From NCBI GenBank assembly GCA_009746045.1, contig RPFO01000448.1:1280547-1344546 (forward strand): 64,000 nt of DNA. The letters run 5' to 3'. Made by a program: the position numbers and the translations under genes. The DNA is from Mesostigma viride. Taxonomy: Eukaryota > Streptophyta > Mesostigmatophyceae > Mesostigmatales > Mesostigmataceae. Below, piece by piece: positions 55,281 to 64,000 of the stretch. Below the pieces are notes generated by a model, which was not told the DNA's origin, made no database searches, and saw only the letters and a program-made list of their open reading frames with translations. Position 1 is the first letter of the stretch, and each line of letters starts with the position of its first letter.

Positions 55281-57000
55281 CACGTCGTTTGTAATGACTC
55301 AGTCCTAAAAATAGGACTGAGTATACCATCTTTGAGATCATGTGGCGGTAAGGGGGGGGGGGGTACCCCATATGTTTGATATGCATCATAGCACTCAATA
55401 TCATGCTAATGCTTGGGCATATGCTTAAAAAATCATATGTTGACCAAATCATGTAAAATTATACATGAGTCTCAACCCTTACTCGCGATTTTGGAATTTT
55501 CTGTGGAAACACGAGTGTGTAAAATCCAATAAAATCCATATTCACTATTAAAAATCATAGGCATGTAGATAATAGAGTTCTTGAACTGTGGCAAAAAACT
55601 GGACTCAATTCGGCCACTGGCACTGCCTGAAACATGCAAAACACTGCCAGTCCTATAAATAGGACTGGGCCTTGGTAGCAAAATGCTAGCATGGGAGTGC
55701 GGTCGTACTACACACCACCGTGGCCACCAACCATGCCAATCAGCTCATTTCCCTTCCAGCATAATAGGACAACATGCTTGCATCATCATATTGCAGTTAT
55801 ATGATACCTTATAATGTGCGAGAGCCTATGCAAGCACGTAGGGAATGGGTTTGGATACCTACCCACGAAAGGTTTTTTTTTGTGTGTTAACCACCAATGT
55901 ACTGGGCAGGTTAAGCATATTTCAAGTGTCTCTAACAAGAATGGACATGGATAAAACTGTTTTTCCTTGCCATGGCATGGCCAACATACTTGCTGGCACA
56001 TGATGACAGTGGTTCACCACCAAGATCTTTCACTCACCCATATAAGCTCGAAAGCACCCTTGACGAAGCCCATGACCACACAATTATGCAGTATGAACGT
56101 AGCAAAAGAATAACTAACATCTATGAAGGTGTTTAAACCCATTAAGCGCCTAAAAACCTGCACAACTACACCAGGGCAAGGCAAATGCCTGGCAACATCA
56201 TCTAAAAAGGGGGTTTTGGAGAGGGGCAGGCAACGGTCAAGAAAGAGCATCAAGACTCGAAACTGGCAACACCTCGCAAGCTTAAACTCATGTACGAACA
56301 TCAAGAAACGATGAGACAACGATATTCCGGCTTTACCTGGCATGGCTGGCGTTACCTTGGCCCAGGCGGTGCACGCAAAAGTGGCACTTTGCGGCACACA
56401 CACCATGACGTGACAGAGTGGTCGAAATCATCAAATCTATACTGCCACTAAGTCAATTTCATGACCATGCATGATAAAAATTAGAAAGAAACCTATAAAC
56501 CCTTCGAATTGCGCCGGAAAGCAGTTGTAGTAATCAATTCCGTCGACCTGCCTGATCGCAGCTTTTTCCAGCAAGAACGGTGCCGACACCTAGTAAATCG
56601 CATCCCCGCGAGCTGAAAATTAACTTGTATCATCTCTAGGATATATAAAATCTATTTCCTGAGTTTGGCCAGCTATATCGTCCCAAAAGGTAAACTGCGT
56701 GTATGGGCGCAAGCCGCCATGGCTAGGTCGAGCATTTCCGGAACTCGCGTTTCACGTGAAAAAGTACCCTTACCACCTGTACTTTGACCGTACATTTGAC
56801 CGTCCAAATTAAATCCAAAAAAATCGCAAAAATATGTCCCAGAAAGATCTTTTCACGTAGTATTTGAATAAATTTTGAGAGAATTTTTTTGCCAAACATT
56901 CTGACTTGGGTGAATTTTCTACAAAACCCTAAAACTCAGTCCTAAAATTAGGACTGAGTTGAACTCAGTCCTAAAAATAGGTGTGGTTACAAACGACGTG
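55281..57000. mobile_element. TTAA-flanked DNA transposon, 1720 bp, non-autonomous
   Basis: TTAA at 55277-55280 and 57001-57004 flanks 14-bp perfect terminal inverted repeats, CACGTCGTTTGTAA (55281-55294) and its complement (56987-57000). Next to each end lie copies of a CTCAGTCCTA hairpin motif, arranged as palindromes (55298-55322 on the left; two in the right end at 56936-56982), and another at 55651-55671. The interior is AT-rich; the largest frame (minus 56014-56406, 130 codons) has no transposase motif. TTAA duplication is used by piggyBac and Kolobok. The ends fit neither consensus closely. Confidence 0.85.
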
Positions 57001-57060
57001 TTAACATCCCCTTTGGTTTGCACATTAGTAATGAGGATTTGTACGCTCCATTTATTTGAT
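57001..57060 (+). pseudogene. LINE RT C-terminal fragment, right of the TTAA element
   Basis: Read from the right TTAA, the frame continues the interrupted RT as NIPFGLHISNEDLYAPF, matching the LNVGF...SESLYQGMPHI segment of the copy at 33747-34529 in order and spacing. Together with 54950-55280 it shows the pre-insertion sequence with one TTAA. Confidence 0.75.
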
Positions 57061-59003
57061 CCACTCAATTCAATTCAATTCATTGCTGGGATGTGGTGAG
57101 GCACAGGCGATGTTGGAGAATGGGTCAGGAGTTTGATGTTTCAGCGCCCATCATTGGTGCCCGGCCGGGGGTCTCCTATCCAACATGGTCTAGATAAAGC
57201 CTCGTGCCCAGCTCACTCCAATGAAAAAGTGTAAGGTGAAAAGGGGTAGTAGGCAGTGAAAAAATCGGCAGTGACTACTGTCGTACAATACTACACAATT
57301 ACGCCAATAGAAACTCGCATCCAAACGTATATCTTGATAGAGGCATGCCTCTTGTTTAATTTCAAGGTACCTCTTACTTAATTAACCCTTTAATCTCGGC
57401 CCCCACCCTCCGACAATTCGCCAACTTTGACAAAAAGAGCCAATTTTACCCCGACTGTGTCACGTGAGCATAATAAGTCCTCAGTGTGAGGGGAACATGG
57501 GATGGAATGGATGATGCTAGCTATTTAGTTCCTAGTTACAGGGTTGTGGGAACCACAGCCCGAATCGCTATGAATGCCAAACCGGGTCACACGCGGAGCC
57601 CCCACTGACTTGGGGGTGGCCTCCTTCATCACTATTTGCCACCTATCCTTGCGAGCCATCTGCCTCCTTGCGAGCCATCTGCCTCCTTGCGAGCCATCAT
57701 TGGACCTCACATATTTGTCATTCTACAGATCATCGGCAGCAGCTTTTGTGTCATATTCACGCCTGGGTCTGCCGTGCTGGGCCCAGCCACGCCCCTGCCC
57801 TGGCCCATATTGGCCTTCCCTCGCCACGACTTCCCCTTCCTCCTCCCACTCCCAGACCACTTGGGCACCCATAGTTGCATCAAACCCTTTAGGGGCCATC
57901 TTTTGGTACACTGAGCACTTTTCTATACCAACCCTGAATGAGTGTCATGAAATGAAACGTCTTCAAGGGCGTTATCGACGCTCCTAGAAGGTTTTCGAAC
58001 AATGAGCTGTTCTCGTAGTCTGGAAATTTTGCCTCCATTTCTGTTTCCCTGCCGTGAATTCGGCTCTTTTTCGGCTAGGTTCAAGGCATGCCTGCGTTGC
58101 CGCCGGCCGCCGTTTGGGCCTGTTTCCGGCTTTGCTGCCTGCCCTTTTGCTTCTTTCTCACAATTTCGTGTGCAGATGGCCTGGCCCTGCCACTGTCACT
58201 GTCCACCTTTCTTGAAGTCCTTTCCCCAACAGGTACGCAGCAGAGGGCAATCACAAAGTCACACAAAGCAACTCCTCGTAGGCATATTAAGAAATCTCCC
58301 CTCGACTTCTCCTGCGCAGTACATCAACGATGGCTGCGCTGGCCCGGCCCGAGCCGCTGCACTTTCACCGATAATAGTCATCAACTAAGGCTGGGTCAAT
58401 ACAGGTCGGTTTTGGTTTTAGGATGTTTGTTAATTTTTCCCGCCGAATCGCGCAGGGGAGATGAAGCCCGGCACAAAATAGTTTGTTGGGTTGCCAGACT
58501 TACGCGGCGTCAACCCACAAAGAGGTTCCCAACATGTGCGTGCCTGTGCGTCCATAAAATTATGCCGCCATTCCCCGTCACCATCGTTGTCTTGCCAGTG
58601 CTCCCGAAAATCGCGAAAATGCACGCCAAGTGTGTCGGACCAAAGCTTGCATTCGTGATAGTGTTACGTTCAAGCCTAGCATAGGTTCCGTAATTGGATA
58701 GTTGGATTGAAATAAACGCTAACTTGTACTCAAGATTATTGAAACAACAAGATATTGAAACGGTAATCTACATTCAGAAAAATGTCCATGCCGCCCCCGT
58801 CACTTTCCGGAATAACTGCCCCGGCAGGCTGCAGGGGGTAGCCGCTGCTCTGTCTGCTCTCGCATTGGGTTTAACAGCTGTTACCTGTAAGAGCTTTTAA
58901 CTCTAACTTGACGACGGCTCTAACTAACGGAAGCCACTATTTTTATAATGATTGGCCCGTCGTTTTAGATCATCCCAGGCACCAGCCTTAGCCACTACAC
59001 GAT
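57061..59003. other. Region of unclear coding content
   Basis: A CAATT run at about 57066-57081 is a LINE tail. The repeat copy at 57270-57545 lies here. Three GCGAGCCATCTGCCTCCTT-like repeats stand near 57649-57700. Frames at 57574-57987 and 58002-58684 (plus) and 58081-58266 (minus, basic) have no recognised motif. A last exon of an unknown gene is possible, but I cannot support it. Confidence 0.4.
57270..57545 (+). repeat. Inverted dispersed repeat, left copy
   Basis: About 260 bp is similar to the reverse complement of 61935-62225. Shared strings are ACGCCAATAGAAACTCGC, GAGCCAATTTTACCCCGAC, AATCTCGGCCCCC and CTAGCTATNTAGTTCCTA. The two copies flank the segment with the TRPM-like and B3-like exons. 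Confidence 0.8.
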
Positions 59004-59360
59004 TCACAAGAAGCACTCCAACACAAACCAATCTCCTGGTGGCAGGTTGGGCCCCGGCAAAGGCCCCGGCCAATGCGACTTTGCGAAGTCATAACTTAGC
59101 TCCCCTTTCGTAAATGCAGCCCGCCACCGGTCTCCATACAAGACACAGTAGAACGTTGATCGACCATGTAACGTGAAGTGGCGACGGAAGTCTCGATTTG
59201 CGCGCGACGGCACAGTTATGGCATGCCCCGCTGTCCGCACCAAATTTCTCTGACGATCATGAAAGAACTCATGCTCGTCATCGTCCAGGTAGGGCGAGGC
59301 AAAAGCGGCCTTACTAGAAGATTGAAGATTCCATGGTGTTGTGCGAAATAATTACTGATG
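59004..59360 (-). pseudogene. Possible B3-like DNA-binding domain exon
   Basis: The minus frame reads SSKAAFASPYLDDDEHEFFH, then ITVPSRANRDFRRHFTLHG, STFYCVLYGDRWRAAFT and NLPPGDWFVLE. A basic VP-x-x-F start, a GDRW-like middle and a GD-x-FV-x-E end recall the B3 domain of plants and algae. No true ATG starts the frame. Upstream it meets a TAA in the same frame, beyond which another open frame (59352-59648) continues. A stop-interrupted pseudogene, or two exons, are possible. The B3 assignment is tentative. Confidence 0.35.
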
Positions 59361-60202
59361 GAAACCCCTGATGGAACCTTCACCTTCCATTTGAAGCAAA
59401 TAGGCTTGCGTCAGGCCTGCTTCTCGCGCCAAATCCGCCCTCTGGCCCAGCGCGGCGCGTCCGGGCAAGTGCGGGTACCTCGGTGTCACCCTCGCACCTG
59501 CGGCAACCCGCACTTGTGTCACTTCCCGGGTGAAGAACAGGTAGTGGCCAGGGCGGGTGGGCAGGGCCGTCGCGGTGGGTAGCCGTCTCGGCCGCCGGCG
59601 CACCAACGGTACCTGCATTTGGGACCCGGCAGCTATGGAAGGAGCCAACGCAGCGGGTTATGCAGAGTATAAAAACAAATAAAACATATCGGTCTTTCAT
59701 ATGTTTACAGTGCGCGCAGTGTAGATTTACAGTGCGCGCGATGCTGACACAAAATATCGGAGCAAGTTAATACGCATATCCCATCATTCCAACTAGTATC
59801 ACAATGGTGGACATTCGGAATTCCTGGCCTGCAATATTGACTTCCTTTACACAGTCGACCATTTGATCACACATTTATGTATACTGCACGCAGCATGCAG
59901 TCGAGCCTAGCTAGCAGTAGCTAGCTGATCATGACATATTGATCACGTGCATAAGCAATATATATGCGTGTGTGTATAAACATATGCATCTCATGGGAAG
60001 CTAATTTCTAGCTTCACAGGGGACGACGCGATTCTTGCAGGGGGCAACGTATACGCGAATATTGGTATCGTTACTCCACTACCCCGTCGTGGTTCCGGGG
60101 AGGCCAGCTGTTCCGAGTATACAATAATATTTTGACTTAGTTATCATGATCACCGCGATGCAGCCTAGCTAGCGCTGGCTGCAACGTCTAGATAGCTGTG
60201 AA
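59361..60202. other. Spacer upstream of the TRPM-like exon
   Basis: The left part carries the minus frame mentioned under the B3-like exon. The right part (59700-60202) is AT-rich and may hold the promoter of the gene starting at 60203. No gene motif. Confidence 0.4.
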
Positions 60203-61513
60203 ATGGCGCACTCACCGGGATTTATAATTAACGACGCGGCCGCAGCTCCTTCAGCTGCACAAGCTGCAGCCCATGATGATGATAATGGCTGCAACCGTGC
60301 AGCCAGGCAATTTATACCGATTCTACGCAATATACCATCTCCTGCTTACTGGGGGACCATGAAATTTACCCAGAATATCAACGTCACCACGGCTCAATGC
60401 GCGGCTCCTTACATCGTGGTAAACGTTGCAGAAGTCCTCAGCACCCCGCAAACCGGACCGGAAGCAGCCGGCGCCGGATCATCAATGATTTCTGTGAATG
60501 TCCCGGGCATCGCCGTGCGCTGCATAAAGGATTGGAACAAAGCATGCTGGAATCTTAAGGAACCCTCCCTCTTGATTTCTGTAACGGGAGGCGCGCAGGA
60601 CTTCGCATTGAAGGCACGGCTGAAGGTAAGCCAGCTTGTTGCGCGGTTTGACGTTTGTACTGCTGTCGGCAGTGACCGTCTTAATTAATGTCGACTTTAA
60701 TATTGATATAGACGTGCGCGTCTACTAGAAGGCATTGCAGTCTACCTGTCAATGTTGGCCAGTAATTGCCCCGGCCCGGCCATGATCTATAGATAACCAA
60801 TGCAAGTAAAATATATCTAGCGCTAGCTTGCCTGTACATTTTTGGAGACCAGCTGCCCTGTCACTTACGAGGTGTGGCCATAATATAAAATACCTGCAAA
60901 TCGTTATGTGTCCAGAAAGGCTGAAGGGCGTTCTGATGATTATTAATATGCCCTCATGGCGGCAGGGTGGGATATTCCAAATATGCCAGTATAAATAAGT
61001 TACTACTGACGCTCAAGAATGGTTCTTCGATCCCATGTGCCACAGCTCGGTCCTAACCCTTGCCTGTCAGCTACCGCTTCAATGGGACGCATACCGTGAA
61101 GGCTGCAGGGAGGACAACCTTTTCCAGATCAGCGGGGTTTGATGTCTTGTCTTATCAATGATGTAGTAGCTAATAACAGATTCTGAGGGCGGGTAAGCAT
61201 GTAGCTATTTACAGAATTTGTCATTTGGGTTACAGACGTGGCTGCTGTTTGCCTAATTGTGAGTTGTTGGGAACTAAACTACTGGTACAGCGATGCTTGC
61301 TATTGGTTACTAATTACTAATATGTCATCCACTGGCCTGGCAGCGCTGGCCAGCAATCGCGGCTTGCACGGCGTCACCATCAAGGGCAAGTGCGACACTG
61401 ACTTAATAAAAGACTGTTTCTTATCGATCACCGATTATTGCATGCATGCAGGACATGTTCACCAAAGGCCTGACCATGGCCGCGAAGAACACCGCCGCGT
61501 GGATTGTGACTGG
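60203..61513 (+). CDS. TRPM-type SLOG/LSDAT domain protein, N-terminal exons (partial)
   Basis: Exon 1 (60203-60625) runs from ATG to a donor AAG|GTAAGC. Exon 2 (61452-61513) follows an acceptor GCAG and ends GG|GTATGT. The joined sequence contains EPSLLISVTGGAQDFALKAR then LKDMFTKGLTMAAKNTAAWI and VTG, which matches the start of the SLOG domain at the N-terminus of TRPM channels (ISVTGGA...LK...F..GL..AA..T.AWI.TGG). This domain binds nucleotide-type ligands such as ADP-ribose derivatives in TRPM2. Only about 161 residues are visible. The next exon, expected to begin with an NAGVM-like block, was not found before the window end, so the gene is truncated here or continues beyond a long intron. 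Residues 10-40 are Ala/Asp-rich. Confidence 0.65.
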
Positions 61514-61934
61514 GTATGTCGGGGTGCTGCCAAGTGCCAGGATAGTAACACTACTACTACTAAATTCTGCCAGGGTGGAAGTACTCAAGACACCACAAAT
61601 GCTATAGGGTGAAGATTCCAGCTGTCAGACAGTGGGTTAAATATGGGTCATCTTGCAGGATGCTGGTTCGAAGTCCAGTCTCTCTGCTTACCTTATCTCC
61701 CTTCTTAGCTTGCCTTCCATGGGCCTTTGCACACCAGTATAGGCCGTCAGAATCCCCCCCCCCCCGTACACCACTGTGCGTGCCTCACTTTCTCCCCAGG
61801 TTGGAAATACGTACGGGTGTATTTTATTCCGGGCCTTAAAATACATAGTAATACATGGTGGTGGCGGGTAAAATACGTGGGTCCAAAGTACGCGGGTTTA
61901 TAATAGCCGACTGTGTTTCTAATAAGGGTTTTAG

Positions 61935-62225
61935 AGCGTGCCCGTTTTAGGAACTAGATAGCTAGTAACACCATCCAAACCCATCCCATCTTCATTTCTC
62001 TGAGGACTTCGATGCTCACGTGAAGCCGTTACGTGTAAATGAATTAATCATGTCGAAAACACAGTCGGTCGGGGTAAAATTGGCTCTTTTTTAGCAAATT
62101 AGCGGACTCAGCCTGGGCGGGGGCCGAGATTAATTCAGCGGCACCTCGAAATTAAATAAGAGGCATGCATCTATCGAGATATATTTTTGGAGGCGAGTTT
62201 CTATTGGCGTTAATTTGTAGTGCAT
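61935..62225 (-). repeat. Inverted dispersed repeat, right copy
   Basis: Reverse complement similar to 57270-57545, with small insertions around the AATTAATC and TTCGACATG strips. With the left copy it frames a 4.4-kb segment. Confidence 0.8.
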
Positions 62226-62675
62226 GTCAAGGGCATGACCGAAAGTACTGAAGTCGCGGAAGTGTCGCGGAGACGTTTCGACTTTCTAGATCGACTGCGC
62301 ATTGGACGGTGAAAAGGCAGAGATGCGGGCGGATGTTGGACGGAATTTCCGGTCAGCTCGATGCGGGCTTCAGTTGCATCTCACGTTGTACATGGAAAAG
62401 AGCCCTTGCGTCGCGCTGTGCTGTAGCGAACTTATTCTCCGCCGTCAGATTGCACCGTCGATGAGCGTCGATGCTCGTCGATGAACCCAACGCAAGCCAT
62501 GTGACGAAAAGAAGTAGAAAATGGCGCGGCGGCAACAGAGGGCGAGTTTGGTAAGTTACAGAACTTGTAGCCCGGCGACTTCGCGTCAAGCAGTCCGCAG
62601 GTATTCCGCCGGCGTCACTTAAGCGACAATTTTGTTAATTTATTAACTGGGGACAACCTAGTCGGGGTAAATTTG

Positions 62676-62711
62676 TCATTACTATTTAGAGCCTGGCACT
62701 CTAAATAGTAA
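62676..62711. repeat. Short hairpin
   Basis: ATTACTATTTAGAG and its complement CTCTAAATAGTAAT flank a 7-nt loop CCTGGCA. Perfect 14-bp stem. No poly-T follows; function unknown. Confidence 0.75.
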
Positions 62712-63124
62712 TTAACAAAGCTTGACCTTTCGAAATCCCCACGTGGTCCAATCGTTAGAGTTACCCAGTTAGTCAGCGCTGGCATATGCTGATCATGTAT
62801 AATTATTCGCGCCAACTATAACTCAGGTAGGCCCAGCCCTGGCCTAGGCTTGCGTTTGATGGAAGGAACTGTTTGCATCGTTTATAGTAAAAATCTGCGG
62901 ATGGGATGTAAACGCCGCGCCAGTGTAGGCGCCGCGCCAGTGCCCGCTGACCAGTAGCCGGTTTACTACCCCCAAAAAATACCAAGTCCAAACCGAGTAT
63001 TTAGAATAAATACGGGTATTTTATGATCCGCGGCGTAAAGTACTTTGTTTTTACAGTATGGAGTATTTGCTAACCCGACTTTCTCCAACCATTGAACCAA
63101 CCAACCAGCCAACCAACCATTACC

Positions 63125-63720
<596 letters not shown>

Positions 63721-64000
63721 CTTCCTTAATCGTCCAACCAATTAATGAATCAACCAACCAACCAACCAACCCAATAACCTTCCAGCACACTTTACGCCGG
63801 GTCGCCAGCCCTTGACATGTGCTGCATTCACCGCGCCGGATGCTTTTTTAATTGTGGAGCCACAATTATGTGGGCCATGCATTGCGAGGAAGGTTACCAC
63901 TGCCGCAGGTGCATGTACCGTGGTATGAGATGTGGTCTCGATCCGTTGGAAAAGCGTGTCATTCATCATGGCATGACAGTGGCAGGATTATTCTACAAGG
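63721..64000. other. Right end, no recognised gene
   Basis: A second short CAAC run lies at about 63749-63768. A minus frame at 63742-63969 shows no motif. Confidence 0.5.

Larger units (their letters stand above)
61514..63124. other. Repeat-rich region right of the TRPM-like exons
   Basis: Contains the right copy of the inverted repeat (61935-62225), a poly-C run near 61757-61766, TAAAATAC-rich strips near 61840-61880 and 63000-63055, and the hairpin at 62676-62711. No further exon of the TRPM-like gene was found. Confidence 0.45.

Noticed and set aside
59352-59365. Reassigned stop codons (TAA as Gln), as in some ulvophyte algae
   Set aside because: Sulfite reductase and Aurora end in TGA and DCP2 in TAG at the expected lengths; a single TAA in a doubtful frame is better explained as a pseudogene or splice border.
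61639-61690. tRNA-like string with GGTTCGAAGTCC
   Set aside because: The T-loop has one base too many for a normal T-arm and no anticodon arm or acceptor stem pairs with it.

Overview
The window looks like nuclear DNA of a green alga (Chlorophyta). Three spliced, GC-rich housekeeping genes with GT-AG introns can be assembled exon by exon: a plastid-type ferredoxin-sulfite reductase with a transit-peptide-like N-terminus, the mRNA-decapping enzyme DCP2, and an Aurora-type kinase. A TGTAA motif about 50 nt past the DCP2 stop fits the usual green-algal poly(A) signal. No species is claimed. Everything else is transposon-rich, with both GC-rich LINE coding debris and AT-rich insertions.

Layout. 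1-3469: a candidate first exon of a gene leaving the left edge, then unrecognised DNA. 3470-6452: a 173-bp tandem repeat, a DUF7869-like transposon ORF and a nested GTGTCACG array. 6870-9735: stacked LINE ends around a frameshifted ORF1. 11093-15738: sulfite reductase, minus strand, six exons. 16900-22260: repeats, a hAT-type zinc-finger relic, a decayed LINE ORF1 carrying two palindromic MITEs, and tRNA-like 3' halves. 22405-30912: a LINE 3' end split by a 6.8-kb foldback-like element (arms built of 173-bp repeats) and by a Penelope-like retroelement with a 12-bp target duplication. 30945-34529: LINE copies on the minus strand, including an intact L1-type ORF1. 35238-42416: DCP2, minus strand, seven exons. 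43643-46149: Aurora kinase, plus strand, divergent from DCP2. 46688-47130: a TA-flanked MITE. 47284-50694: LINE EN/RT copies. 54152-57060: more LINE debris interrupted by a 1720-bp TTAA-flanked element. 57270-62225: two inverted repeat copies flanking a TRPM-type SLOG gene fragment and a possible B3-like exon. 63125-63720: an ordered tetranucleotide microsatellite.

The host genes act separately: plastid sulfate assimilation, cytoplasmic mRNA decay and mitosis. The most unusual content is the nested transposon record. Four insertions can be dated relative to their hosts because the target duplication or the empty site can be read here. The best candidate for an undescribed mobile family is the 22617-29451 foldback-like element; its repeat period is shared with the array at 3470-3990.
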